This document shows, in pieces, positions 9,551 through 18,517 of a stretch of 64,000 nt of DNA (its first letter is position 1; every line of letters begins with the position of its first letter). The notes below the pieces were generated by a model. The model did not search any database. It saw only the letters and a program-made list of their open reading frames with translations, and was not told the DNA's origin. The DNA is from Rhodococcus sp. W8901 (GTDB lineage Bacteria; Actinomycetota; Actinomycetes; Mycobacteriales; Mycobacteriaceae), in assembly GCF_013348805.1 (NCBI RefSeq), contig NZ_CP054690.1:5580001-5644000 (forward strand). Reading direction: 5' to 3'. The translations under genes and the position numbers were made by a program.

Positions 9551-11315
9551 CGGTGGCCCCTGCCCCGTCCAGAGCAGCCGGCGGCTCTGGGACAGCCGGG
9601 TAGACGAAAGCGCGCAGCTCACCGAGCACCTTCATCAGGTGCGTGCTCTCCAGCCCTCGCAGGTGGGCGATGACGACTTCGGCAAGGTCCTCGCCACGAT
9701 CCTCACGCTTGAACCATTCCTTGTCTTTCGCGGTGGCGGCGTCCGCGATGGCCTTGCGCATCGTCAGATCATCGGCACCGGCCTGCATCCGCCATTCGGC
9801 AACATTCGTTCCGACGAGCTTCTTGCCGCCTAGTTTCGCGCCGACTGTCGCCTGTATCGACTGCTCCCCCTTGATATCCACGGCAACATCAACGACGGCC
9901 TGCAGGCCGTCTGCGGACAGGGTCTGGATTACTTCGTCCTCAAGTGCGTTTCCGAATGTCCAGCGGTACACCAAGACACCGAGAGTCTCGGCATCCGCAA
10001 CTGACGGATCTATGTTGCGATCGTCGTTGTCGACGAGCATGCAGGTCGGATACCCGAGCTGATGGAAGTTCTGGGCACGCTGTGTCGGTTGGGTTCCGCC
10101 CTGGCCGTTGACAAGGACTGTGCCGATCGCGGCTGCAGGAGCTTGATCTGCGGCGATCCGTTGGATGTCCCAGTGGCGGATCATTCCACGCAGGAACCCG
10201 ACCTCGGTTGCTCCTTCGCCGACCAGCACACGGCGACCCAGCAGCGCGTGAGGGGCGCTGCGGAACGTGCCTTGCACGTTGTCGAGGTCTGGGGACACGG
10301 GCTGGCAGTTCGTTGTCCCGGTCCCGTCTGTGTTGACGATGGCGAGGTCGACAGCGCTCAGCGTTGTCACCGTGATGGGCGAGTGCGTGGTCATGAGGAC
10401 TTGCAGTTCACCGGCGTCAGTGCGCTTCTTCAGATGGCGAAGCGTCTGCGCCAAGCGATGCGGCTCCAGCCCGTGCTCTACCTCGTCTATCGCGATGATC
10501 GAACCGCCGTCCATCGCCTCGTCTTGGATCGAAAGGCTGGTAAGCCGCCGCGTGCCTAGTCCGAAACTCGACAGCGGCACGTCGCCGTCGTGCAACATCA
10601 AGGCGTGCGAGGACGTTGCCGAACCGGGCTCAAGCCCGGGACGCAGCTCGCCGAACACTGCCGCACCGAAGTTGCCCGCAGACTTCTGCACCGTAGCGGC
10701 AGCTATGTGCAGGGCATTGGGATCAGTGCTGAACACTGCTGACCGAGCGTGGCGGTGCGCATCAAGGATCACGGAAGACGCACCCTCACTTCCGGCGGTC
10801 AGCCCCGAAAGCGCCGATCCTCGCGCCCAACGCAGGTGGAAGTTCGGCCGTTCACCAAGCCTGAAGAACCCAAACTGCCGCCGCTGGCTCGCGCTGATCG
10901 GCCGGACGTCTTCGGACTCGGGTCGGATGATCTCCCAAGTCGAATCGAGCTCTGGGGTGACGGTGAGTCGAACAACCAAACATTCCTCAGCTTCGTCGAC
11001 GGGATCGTGAACAAGCGTCCCGTCCGGCATGATTCCGGAGCGGTCCTTGCCAAGTTGGTTCTCCTTGACCAGGTTGTCCGGGAGATCGGTGATGACAGCC
11101 TCGACGACGATGTTCTTGCTGAGATCGAATCCGTAGAAGTCGGCATCCGTGAACTGGGGGTTGCTGTTCGGGCTAAGCACTAGCCCGATTGCATCGAGGA
11201 GCGTCGTCTTTGTGCTGTCGCCGGCACCCACGAGCGCTACCAGACGGCGGTGGATGGCCCACTCCGCTGACTTGATTCCGCGAAAGTGTTCAATCCGGAG
11301 TCGACGGAGCATCAT
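9543..11315 (-). CDS. gajA: Gabija protein GajA, OLD-family ATPase/TOPRIM endonuclease
   Basis: A 590-residue protein with an N-terminal ABC-type ATPase and a C-terminal TOPRIM nuclease, the OLD-family layout of GajA. Near the start FRGIKSAEW is followed by the P-loop GAGDSTKTTLLDAI (about 30-43), a GDSTK variant seen in OLD-like proteins. A signature-like SFGLGTRRLTSLSI and Walker B IIAIDEVEHGLEP follow, then the D-loop/H-loop region LMTTHSPI. The TOPRIM part shows the conserved Glu in VLVGEGATEVGFLRG and an acidic DxD-type motif in MLVDNDDRNID. I chose the ATG at 11313-11315 because GAGG lies 8 bases upstream; an in-frame ATG at 11339 and a second ATG at 11312 are alternatives. It is the first gene of a two-gene operon with gajB. 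GajA is known as a sequence-specific nickase held inactive by nucleotides; activity here is inferred. Confidence 0.87.
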   Translation of the reverse strand: MMLRRLRIEHFRGIKSAEWAIHRRLVALVGAGDSTKTTLLDAIGLVLSPNSNPQFTDADFYGFDLSKNIVVEAVITDLPDNLVKENQLGKDRSGIMPDGTLVHDPVDEAEECLVVRLTVTPELDSTWEIIRPESEDVRPISASQRRQFGFFRLGERPNFHLRWARGSALSGLTAGSEGASSVILDAHRHARSAVFSTDPNALHIAAATVQKSAGNFGAAVFGELRPGLEPGSATSSHALMLHDGDVPLSSFGLGTRRLTSLSIQDEAMDGGSIIAIDEVEHGLEPHRLAQTLRHLKKRTDAGELQVLMTTHSPITVTTLSAVDLAIVNTDGTGTTNCQPVSPDLDNVQGTFRSAPHALLGRRVLVGEGATEVGFLRGMIRHWDIQRIAADQAPAAAIGTVLVNGQGGTQPTQRAQNFHQLGYPTCMLVDNDDRNIDPSVADAETLGVLVYRWTFGNALEDEVIQTLSADGLQAVVDVAVDIKGEQSIQATVGAKLGGKKLVGTNVAEWRMQAGADDLTMRKAIADAATAKDKEWFKREDRGEDLAEVVIAHLRGLESTHLMKVLGELRAFVYPAVPEPPAALDGAGATDD

Positions 11316-11570
11316 TGGGCAACCTCGCTGCAGGGACATTGCTGTGGGGGAGCTGGATTCTTGAAGCGCGCTGAGGATAGCCGTAAACGGGCCAAACCGC
11401 CGCAGTATTGGGCAAATAACCCAAAGGCGGCACAGCGGCCGACGACGGCGTGCGAGCGCGGTATCGGGGGATCAAGGGCAGTTCCGGCGTCAAGGTCACC
11501 CGGCCGTGGCGCGGCTTCGCCCGAGTATCGTCGCGATTGGGGACGTACGAGTGTGCCGAGGAGTTGGGCG
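11316..11570. promoter_or_regulatory. Divergent promoter region between gajA and the MbcA-like gene
   Basis: These 255 bases separate gajA (minus) from the MbcA-like gene (plus), so both promoters should lie here. Around 11395-11445 there is an imperfect nested inverted repeat: CCGCC and GGCGG flank TTGGG and CCCAA around an AT-rich centre. It could be an operator. No clear -35/-10 pair was found. Confidence 0.35.
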
Positions 11571-11945
11571 ATGGCCGGCGCGAAACCAACGTCAGAGGTT
11601 GCCGCACGCCGACTCATCACCGATCTGCGGGAGCTGACGGGTGCGAAACTGGTCGCCTACCTTGCCGGTGCTCGCGACACCCGCGTTGTTAGGACATGGG
11701 CGGACGGCACCGGTCCCGTCCCTGATCAGTCAGTCATCAGCCGGCTACAGGCCGCACTGGCAGCAGCCCAAACGGTGGCGCAACGTGACAGCCCTGCCGT
11801 CGTACAGGCATGGTTCCTGGGGCGCAATCCGGCACTCGGAGATCGGCCCCCCGCTGAAGTGTTGCGCACCGCCGACGTCGACCGAACACTGGATGCGGTG
11901 ATCGCGGCCGCGCGGGAGTTTGCCGCGGGCGGCGCCAATTCCTGA
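11571..11945 (+). CDS. MbcA/ParS/Xre-like antitoxin homologue without a toxin
   Basis: A 124-residue protein starting at ATG 11571, with GAGGAG 8 bases upstream. The first half (LRELTGAKLVAYLAGARDTR, then VISRLQAALAAAQ) resembles the small helix-turn-helix of Xre/MbcA antitoxins. The second half (VVQAWFLGRNPALGDRPPAEVLRT) matches the DUF2384/MbcA C-terminal pattern of AWF, GRNP, LG and PAEVLR, which in known systems clamps a RES-domain toxin. No RES-domain gene is next to it: tniQ is convergent downstream and gajA divergent upstream. It may be an orphan antitoxin left after toxin loss, an addiction or regulatory gene of the element, or a control protein for the neighbouring defence genes. The family call is from pattern only. 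Confidence 0.6.
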   Translation: MAGAKPTSEVAARRLITDLRELTGAKLVAYLAGARDTRVVRTWADGTGPVPDQSVISRLQAALAAAQTVAQRDSPAVVQAWFLGRNPALGDRPPAEVLRTADVDRTLDAVIAAAREFAAGGANS

Positions 11946-11996
11946 GGGGCGTCTGTCTGATGGGATGCATGTTTGCAGCGGACAGAGTCTTGTCGG

Positions 11997-14546
11997 TCAG
12001 CGCGGCGCCTTCTCCTCGATCGCCGCCTGGTACTGCGCGAGAAGGACACCGCCTTCCCTAGTCGGTGTTCCCGCTGCTCGATCCCATAACGGAGATCCTG
12101 CTTCGTGTTCGAGACGGGTCAGCTGGACACTCAGGACCGATGCATGGCAACCAATCTCGTCAGCCGCACCTCCCATCGAACCGCGAGCGACGATCAAGCT
12201 AAAGCGTTCGAGTCGCGACCATGCTCCGCGCCCCGTGAGGACTCGTCTCAGTGGCGCTCGATAATGGGTGGCTTCTCGTCGAGTGCGGATCGCTTCGATT
12301 CTGCTTCCACCGCCGCGTGTTCGGTTCGGGATTCCGTATGCGGCAGTGAGTCGTTCGATCGTCGACTGACTGACATGCGCTTCGGCGGCGATCTGCCCGT
12401 GTGTTCGTCCCTCGATGACATAGCGACGGTACAGCCAGTCTCGATCGATGGCGTACCGTGCCTGACCCCCTGGGTCGAGTATGGGCATGTCGAGTTCATG
12501 GAGTCGACGCGCAATCAATCTTCGATCGATACCGGTTTTGACAGACAGTTGCCGTACGGACCGCACGCCCCGCGTCGCCCATTGGTCGAGCGCGCTCCGA
12601 CTGAGCACCGACCGGACCTCACGGTATCGGCGTGACGAGTTCGGAACCGTCCGAGGTTTGGGTTCTTGATAGGGGCGCGGATGGTCGGCGAGTATGCACC
12701 GTATGTGTTCACGCGTCGTCCCGAACAGCTCGGCGACGGCCCCGCAGGACGGCACCCCTTCTGCGATGGCGGTGTGGACGGCGTCCACATCGCGCGAGTC
12801 GGGATGGGTGCCGGGCAGATCCAGCCCGTCGAGGATGGAGGTCGGGGGCTGCCAGGTGATGGGTTCGTCGGTGATGCCGAGGCTGGCGAGGTAGTCGCGG
12901 CCGTAGCCGTGCAGGGCGCCGGCGAGCCGGGCGTCCATACGGTAGACGAACGATTCGTAGTGCATGCGCAGGGCGTTCGAGGGAAGGTAGAAGCCCTTCG
13001 GAGCTTGGATCAGTGAGGTTCCGGTGAGGGTCGTGTAGAGGTAGCAACGAGCTGCGCGGAGTTTGGCACCTCGCATACCGGATTCGAGATCGTGGTCCCG
13101 GCACAGCGCGAACCAGGTGCGCTCCGGGAGGAGTCGTGGCCCAACCAGTTGGCGTCGCCGTCGGTAGTCGATCACTGGTTCGCTCTCGTCGAGGTAGTCG
13201 GCGACGCGGCAGATGGCGTCGAATCCAGCCTTCCCGCTGTTCTGTCGTAGGCGCTGGAGCATGTAGCTCGTGCGCCCCGGATAGTGCGACGACAGTCGCG
13301 AGGCATGTTTCTCGAGTTCACGTTCTAGGCTGCCGGGTAGCAGTAGCGCGACGCTCAAAGCTTCCCGAAATATCTCGGAGGTGATCCCAGGGTTGAGCAT
13401 CAGCGAGATCCTTCGCCAGCAGAGTTCGGGAATCTTGCGGTGTCGTGTCGCCACTGTCGCCGACTGCGTTGGGCGGCGGGGAGTGAGCGAAAAGGCACGT
13501 AGGCGTAGGGCATCGACGTGCGCGATGGTGTCTGCGTAGATATCGATGACCGCTGACCGGAGCTCGTCCGTGGCGAAGTTCCAGTCGTCGACGTATTCCA
13601 GGGGTGTGGTTGCCGAGCGGGTATCGAGGTCGGCTTTGACGAGACTGCGGAGCGACGGCGTTGGTCGCTGTTGGATGACAGCATCGACGACCTCCACCGC
13701 AGCGGTGAGAGCAGCGGCCGCGAGGACAGCATCTTGTTCTGGAAAGAGACCTCTCAGACGTTTGATCCGTCCCGTCGTCCGAGCCTCGGTCAGGGCGGCA
13801 GCGAATCGTGCGCCACATTGCCTGACCGACTCCGGCCGCGCCTGTGCCAGGATCCGTCCGCTCACAGTCGCCAGATCAGCCAAGATGGCTCGCGCTGCAG
13901 CGTCGTCGGGTTCCTGCGCCTCGATCAGGTCGCTGATCCACCGTTGGGCGGCGAGCACGCGACTGCCGACCCGCAAGGTCGGCGTCTTGGCGCGAGAGAG
14001 GTCAGCTCGGCATCGATCCTTCCGTGGTTGCCCCGGGATCTTCGCGGTGCAATGTCCGGGCGCAATGAGGTACCCGATGCCGCGATTTCCGCGGGGAACA
14101 GCCCCGCAGTCCGGACACCGGTCGACGAGCAGGCATCGGTGAATCGGGCACGCGAAGGACCAGGACAACCGCCACGAGAGCCGCCATCGTCCACCGGTGT
14201 CTTTCAAACACTTCGGGCAGAATCGTCCACCCGTGACCCGTGGCATGAGTTCGAATCGGCATATGCGCCGGTCTCCTTCGACGAGCGTAAGGGCCCGGCC
14301 GTCGTATCGCGCGAGGGTCATTGTCTGCAGGGCATCGGTCTCGATCCCCGTCACCCAACTGATGTCCGCGGCTTCACTGGGGAACAGCCGGACGGTGTAG
14401 TCGCGATAGGCGTTCCCGCCCGGGATTCCGATGGCAGTCAGTAATTCTCGTGGGAGCACCTGCAGTCGGTGGGCATATGCCGACAGCCAGCTGTCGAGGG
14501 ACTCGCCGTCGCTCGGCTCGACATGGATCGGGATTGCTCGCAACAC
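11997..14546 (-). CDS. tniQ: TniQ/TnsD-family target-selection protein with several HTH modules
   Basis: About 849 residues from the GTG chosen here (14544-14546). GGAG lies just upstream, and this start comes right after the tnsC stop codon instead of overlapping it; a longer frame begins at 14645. The N-terminus (IPIHVEPSDGESLDSWLSAYAHR) is the standard TniQ opening. Zinc-finger residues follow: C110-x2-C113, C133-PI-H136 and C144-x2-C147. The second half carries at least three helix-turn-helix-like segments: AVAELFGTTREHIRCIL, QLSVKTGIDRRLIARRL and QIAAEAHVSQSTIERL. The last 60 residues resemble a LysR-type HTH (RLERFSLIVARGSMGGAA through LTRLEHEAG). TniQ/TnsD proteins bind the attachment site and recruit TnsC; the long HTH-rich tail suggests sequence-specific targeting. 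It is the last gene of the tnsA-tnsB-tnsC-tniQ operon. Confidence 0.85.
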   Translation of the reverse strand: MLRAIPIHVEPSDGESLDSWLSAYAHRLQVLPRELLTAIGIPGGNAYRDYTVRLFPSEAADISWVTGIETDALQTMTLARYDGRALTLVEGDRRICRFELMPRVTGGRFCPKCLKDTGGRWRLSWRLSWSFACPIHRCLLVDRCPDCGAVPRGNRGIGYLIAPGHCTAKIPGQPRKDRCRADLSRAKTPTLRVGSRVLAAQRWISDLIEAQEPDDAAARAILADLATVSGRILAQARPESVRQCGARFAAALTEARTTGRIKRLRGLFPEQDAVLAAAALTAAVEVVDAVIQQRPTPSLRSLVKADLDTRSATTPLEYVDDWNFATDELRSAVIDIYADTIAHVDALRLRAFSLTPRRPTQSATVATRHRKIPELCWRRISLMLNPGITSEIFREALSVALLLPGSLERELEKHASRLSSHYPGRTSYMLQRLRQNSGKAGFDAICRVADYLDESEPVIDYRRRRQLVGPRLLPERTWFALCRDHDLESGMRGAKLRAARCYLYTTLTGTSLIQAPKGFYLPSNALRMHYESFVYRMDARLAGALHGYGRDYLASLGITDEPITWQPPTSILDGLDLPGTHPDSRDVDAVHTAIAEGVPSCGAVAELFGTTREHIRCILADHPRPYQEPKPRTVPNSSRRYREVRSVLSRSALDQWATRGVRSVRQLSVKTGIDRRLIARRLHELDMPILDPGGQARYAIDRDWLYRRYVIEGRTHGQIAAEAHVSQSTIERLTAAYGIPNRTRGGGSRIEAIRTRREATHYRAPLRRVLTGRGAWSRLERFSLIVARGSMGGAADEIGCHASVLSVQLTRLEHEAGSPLWDRAAGTPTREGGVLLAQYQAAIEEKAPR

Positions 14547-14562
14547 CAGCTGCTCCAGCGGC

Positions 14563-15726
14563 TCATGAGGGAGTGTTAGACACGTGCGATGTCCGTGAGG
14601 AGCGGCGGGCGGATGCTCTCTTGCGGCTGGATGTGACCGGGTCACGTGTGGTCAGTAGGCCCTGTTCCATCGCGGATTGCAGGGCCAGCCTTGCCCGCTC
14701 CGATGCTTGATCGTTCTTGACCCCGTCGAGCAGCATCACGGTCAGTCGCTCTTCTCCCACGCGCATGGCGCGGTAGCAGCCACGGTTGATCAACGTCATC
14801 AGCGATCCGATGTGGCCAGTGCTCCTGGCGAAGAGATAGTCGGACAGCTCGTCGGCAATCATGCCGGGACGGGCCCTGGCCAGGATGACGTTCTTCTCGA
14901 TTCCCAGGAGAAGACGTCGCCAGTCGGTACGGCCCTTTCGGCTCGACACATCGAAGGGCTCCACAGTCAGCCGGGTCCAGCGGCGGGCTGTCTGGGCGCG
15001 GGCGGAAGTCGACGCTGACAGGCCTTCGGTCATGAGACCTCGCGCCTGTAGGTCCACACCGATGTACAGGAATGTGACCGGGAGTTCGTTGGCCAGCCAC
15101 TTGAAGTGGTTGACCACAGCAAGCCCGTCCTTGCTGTGGGCGTTGAGGAAATGGACGTCATCGACAATGACCAATTGTGTGTCGCAGGAGAGGATGCAGT
15201 CCAGCGCCCGAGAAGCGAAGAGGGCCGCTGTGCCGGTGGCTGCGGGATGCCCGTAGAAGTCGCAGATCATGCGGTTGAGCGTGCGCAGGGTGGTGTTCGA
15301 GGTCAGACCGACGTGGCAGACGGGTATGCGGTCGTTTCCCTCTTCGGTGCTCGTCCCATGACGTGCGAGTAGCGCGCGGTGGTATGCGAACCCGAACGAG
15401 TCGGCGATCGTGGTCTTGCCGAGCCCGGGATACGCATCGAGCGCGATCGCTCCCTTGGCATGCCCGGTGTCCTGGCGGTTGCTGTCGACGATCTCCCACA
15501 TCGATTCATGTGCCGTCAGCAGTTGGGGTGTCGCCAGGGGCCCGATGTTGGAGTGCCAGTTGCGCCGATTCTCGTCGTAGGCGAAACGGTCGGCGTCGCC
15601 GAGGGCGCTAAGTTCCTGCCAGGAAAGGTGGGGCGGGCGGACCCTGGCAGGTGCTTCGGCTAGTCGGAACCATCCTTCCTTGCGGGAGAGGGGGTTGCGT
15701 GCTGGGGGCTGTCGGACGGCACCCAT
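14563..15726 (-). CDS. tnsC: TnsC/TniB-type AAA+ ATPase, transposition regulator
   Basis: A 387-residue AAA+ ATPase that in Tn7/Tn5053-type elements links the target-selection protein to the transposase and confers target immunity. Walker A is AYPGLGKTT (98-106) and Walker B QLVIVDDVHFLN (about 184-195); the segment VNHFKWLANELPVTFLYIGV is typical of TniB. The ATG at 15726 has GGAGG 10 bases upstream and lies 67 bases inside the 3' end of tnsB, so the two are probably translationally coupled. The C-terminus is rich in Arg/Ser. The protein is longer than Tn5053 TniB, mainly from an extended N-terminal region (1-75) that may contact TnsB. Confidence 0.88.
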   Translation of the reverse strand: MGAVRQPPARNPLSRKEGWFRLAEAPARVRPPHLSWQELSALGDADRFAYDENRRNWHSNIGPLATPQLLTAHESMWEIVDSNRQDTGHAKGAIALDAYPGLGKTTIADSFGFAYHRALLARHGTSTEEGNDRIPVCHVGLTSNTTLRTLNRMICDFYGHPAATGTAALFASRALDCILSCDTQLVIVDDVHFLNAHSKDGLAVVNHFKWLANELPVTFLYIGVDLQARGLMTEGLSASTSARAQTARRWTRLTVEPFDVSSRKGRTDWRRLLLGIEKNVILARARPGMIADELSDYLFARSTGHIGSLMTLINRGCYRAMRVGEERLTVMLLDGVKNDQASERARLALQSAMEQGLLTTRDPVTSSRKRASARRSSRTSHVSNTPS

Positions 15727-17795
15727 GGCGTCACGACCTCCGTTGCATCGTTGTAGTAGTCGTCTGAATCGAGTGGCTCGTCACCGTCGCTCTCGTGGTC
15801 GTCGTCGGATGTCAGTCCCCCCATGTGCTCGATGAGAGACCTGACGGGGTTGCTGTCGGCGGCACGGTCGCCAAGGGCAAAGCGGAGGGCGCCGGCCGAT
15901 GTGTCGTCCAGCATTTGTACGGCGATCTTGTGCTCGCGTCGGTTGAGGGTCGAATCCCGACTCCACTGTTCGAGCAGGTCGGTCAGGGCCAGCCGGTCGT
16001 CGGGGAATCGGTCGGGATCGCGCTGCGCGGCCAGCTTCCTCGCGTACGTGAGCGCGTCGAGGCTGAACGGCTGGCGGAGTTCATCTGCATGGATCCACCG
16101 GATCTGATGCCAGGTCAGGCGATCGGGATGTTGAAAGTAGATGCGGCTGATGTCGGCCGGGTCGTATCGGATCGGATATTTGCCTTCGTGGGCTCCGGTG
16201 TAGGGGCTGGTTCGCTCAGCAAACTCGTAGAGAATGTCGTCGTCGTATTTGAGCCCGTGGAACTCGATGCCGTAGTGGTTGATTCGGCGCCATTCGACGG
16301 GCAGGAAGTCGTACACGGTGTCCCGGTTGGTCGGGATCCGCTGATAGCCGGTGGTCGCGACTCCGATGTCGTACATGGCGTTCGGCGACAGTCGAAGACG
16401 GGGATCGGCCGGGAGGACGAGACCGTCATGGGGGCGCTTGTGGTAGATCTCGCGAATCCAGCGCCGCATGATCGTTTCCAACTCATCGACGAAGTAGAAG
16501 GCGCCGGCCTCTGCGTCCTTGCCGCGGGAGTACAGGTCCGGTCCCATGTAGCCGTCGAGGTACTCGAGCAGACCCTCACGAAGGGTCCGGAACCAGCGTT
16601 CGAGGGGGCCTTTGTCGGATCCCTTGTAGGTCCGTACTGGCTGGACCGAGATACCGAACCGCTCCAGCACCGCCCGGATGTGCTGGGAGACGAACACCTT
16701 GCCGTGATCGACGACCACACACTCGATGGGTATCGCCGCGCATGCGGCTTTGCCTTCGGGGCCGTCAGTTGGCACCAGCAGACTTTCGGGTAGCCCGATG
16801 AACGGCAACTGTGTCGGATCGTCAGCCGATCTCGGGCAGACGACCTCGAATAGCACCGACGCAACATCGGCGGACTTGGTGGACAGCGGCGCCAACCGCA
16901 ACCCGCAGATGATCCGCCCGTACACGTCCATCGCGGCGGTGAGTTCGGTGTTCACCCACTCGTGAGTCAGCCGGTCCATGGCGTAGACATCCAGGCGAGT
17001 CGTATCCAGGATGACGTACTCGCCCAGTCGGGTGGCCCTGAGATGCCCGTACAGGCCTTCCGGCCGCTCAGCTATCTCCCGTCGCCCCTTCGCGCTGCCG
17101 TGGAACATGTTCGTCCCGCGCGTGATCTCGTTCAAGGCGTCATAGGCCGTGGTCCTCGCGGGCAGGTCCACCACGCCGGTTCCGTACTCGGCGCACAACC
17201 GCGACTCAACTTCGAACAGCACATATTTTTTCGTGTGCGTGGCTTCGTACCTCAGCTCGTCACACACCACCCGGCACATGTCGATCCACCGCTGGTCGAG
17301 CGTATCGAGCACGGGGCGAAGTGCGGTGCCACGACGGTCGATCAACCCCGTGGGCCCCTCCCTGCGATACGCCTCCACCCAACGACGAACCGTGCGCACG
17401 GACACACCGAGCTCACCCGCCTTCGACTCGCATCGCGCGGACAGCGCGACCCCCGGCGAATACATGGGCCTAGGTTCCCCCGGCTCGGGGTCCTCGCAAA
17501 ACCCTGATCTGTAGCTCGTGAGCACCTCACGTACATGGCCGACCTTATCCAGCCATGCCGTTCGCTCCCCACCCGTGAGATCGTCAATCAGCACCCCGCA
17601 GTCGTCGCCGGCGACCAGTCGCTCGTCGGCGAAAGTCGTGTCCACGTCGTCTACGAGATCATGGATCGACACCACGGCCGCTGTAGTCGTCGAGCGCAAC
17701 AGAACTCGGTCGGCATGCAGCTCCACGACAGTCCATAACCGCCCATCCCGCTGAACGCGGCTCCCAACGCGAAGAGATGTGGTGCTCAGGCGCAC
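15660..17795 (-). CDS. tnsB: TnsB-type DDE transposase
   Basis: A 711-residue retroviral-integrase-superfamily transposase that cuts the 3' strands at the element ends and joins them to the target. An N-terminal HTH region is seen at about 118-155 (ELGVSVRTVRRWVEAYRREG). The catalytic triad is D264 (VILDTTRLDVY), D363 (CVVVDHGK) and E399 (GPLERWFRT), with the canonical 35 residues between the second Asp and the Glu. A Mu-type C-terminal beta-barrel follows (about 500-620), then a Ser/Asp-rich tail likely to contact TnsC. It overlaps tnsA by about 10 bases and tnsC by 67. The start is a GTG. Being paired with a separate TnsA endonuclease implies true cut-and-paste transposition as in Tn7, unlike TnsA-less Tn5053. 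Confidence 0.9.
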   Translation of the reverse strand: MRLSTTSLRVGSRVQRDGRLWTVVELHADRVLLRSTTTAAVVSIHDLVDDVDTTFADERLVAGDDCGVLIDDLTGGERTAWLDKVGHVREVLTSYRSGFCEDPEPGEPRPMYSPGVALSARCESKAGELGVSVRTVRRWVEAYRREGPTGLIDRRGTALRPVLDTLDQRWIDMCRVVCDELRYEATHTKKYVLFEVESRLCAEYGTGVVDLPARTTAYDALNEITRGTNMFHGSAKGRREIAERPEGLYGHLRATRLGEYVILDTTRLDVYAMDRLTHEWVNTELTAAMDVYGRIICGLRLAPLSTKSADVASVLFEVVCPRSADDPTQLPFIGLPESLLVPTDGPEGKAACAAIPIECVVVDHGKVFVSQHIRAVLERFGISVQPVRTYKGSDKGPLERWFRTLREGLLEYLDGYMGPDLYSRGKDAEAGAFYFVDELETIMRRWIREIYHKRPHDGLVLPADPRLRLSPNAMYDIGVATTGYQRIPTNRDTVYDFLPVEWRRINHYGIEFHGLKYDDDILYEFAERTSPYTGAHEGKYPIRYDPADISRIYFQHPDRLTWHQIRWIHADELRQPFSLDALTYARKLAAQRDPDRFPDDRLALTDLLEQWSRDSTLNRREHKIAVQMLDDTSAGALRFALGDRAADSNPVRSLIEHMGGLTSDDDHESDGDEPLDSDDYYNDATEVVTPWVPSDSPQHATPSPARKDGSD

Positions 17796-18517
17796 GACGA
17801 TCCCTCCAGAAATGTGCCGGCGGACAGCGGCTCATCCAGGGAGCATCGCAGATCATGTCTCCATAGCAGATGAAAAACCGCAGGACGCAACGAAACGCGC
17901 GTACAGCGACTGCCGAGAAGCTGCTCTGTCTCGGAAATGGTGTGCCCAGGTGCCTCACATCTGATCAAGCCCAGAAGCTCACCCCGCGGGAGTGGACGGC
18001 GGAATCCAGCGAGGAACCGTACGTTCGACAGCAACGTCGCATCGCATTCCGACCACACCTCGTGGCGCCAAGCATGTGCAGCAAGAGCATTGGTCACCCA
18101 GTCGAATGCCGATCGCACTTTGTCATTCGCGAGGGCTTCGCGTGTCTTGACGTTGACGACCGTCACCGTTCGATCCGCGTGCACAAGGAGAAAGTCAGGA
18201 ATCTGGCGTCGCACAACCTCCGAACCGGCACTCTCCATAAGCTGGAAAGGTTGCGCAACAATCTCTTCCACGGAGGGGTCGAAGTCCGCCAACAGCAGTC
18301 GCGACAACTCAAGTCGCGAATCGTACTGGACATGCGCACGCATCGTCGCCGACCAGTACCAGCCCGGAAAACTCTGCTGGCCGGTGTACCAAGTCAGCGA
18401 CCGGATGGGTTGGATGCCGGCAAGCTGATCGACCTGGACAGCCGCCAATGGCAGTGTCGACAACCGGCCAGACTCAACCCTGACTCGGAGAGCTAATCCA
18501 TCCACATAGATGCCCAT
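17786..18517 (-). CDS. tnsA: TnsA-like endonuclease
   Basis: A 243-residue restriction-endonuclease-fold protein that cuts the 5' strands at the transposon ends, working with TnsB. The catalytic set is visible as E70/E71 in YDSRLELSRLL, D109 in RRQIPDFLLV and K125 in VVNVKTREAL, the E-D-K arrangement of Tn7 TnsA. ATG 18515-18517 is preceded directly by an in-frame GTG (18518-18520), either of which could start the protein. It is the first gene of the operon, and its 3' end overlaps tnsB. The C-terminal half is shorter than in Tn7 TnsA, ending in a Leu/Arg-rich segment that may be the TnsC-contacting part. Confidence 0.85.
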   Translation of the reverse strand: MGIYVDGLALRVRVESGRLSTLPLAAVQVDQLAGIQPIRSLTWYTGQQSFPGWYWSATMRAHVQYDSRLELSRLLLADFDPSVEEIVAQPFQLMESAGSEVVRRQIPDFLLVHADRTVTVVNVKTREALANDKVRSAFDWVTNALAAHAWRHEVWSECDATLLSNVRFLAGFRRPLPRGELLGLIRCEAPGHTISETEQLLGSRCTRVSLRPAVFHLLWRHDLRCSLDEPLSAGTFLEGSSCA

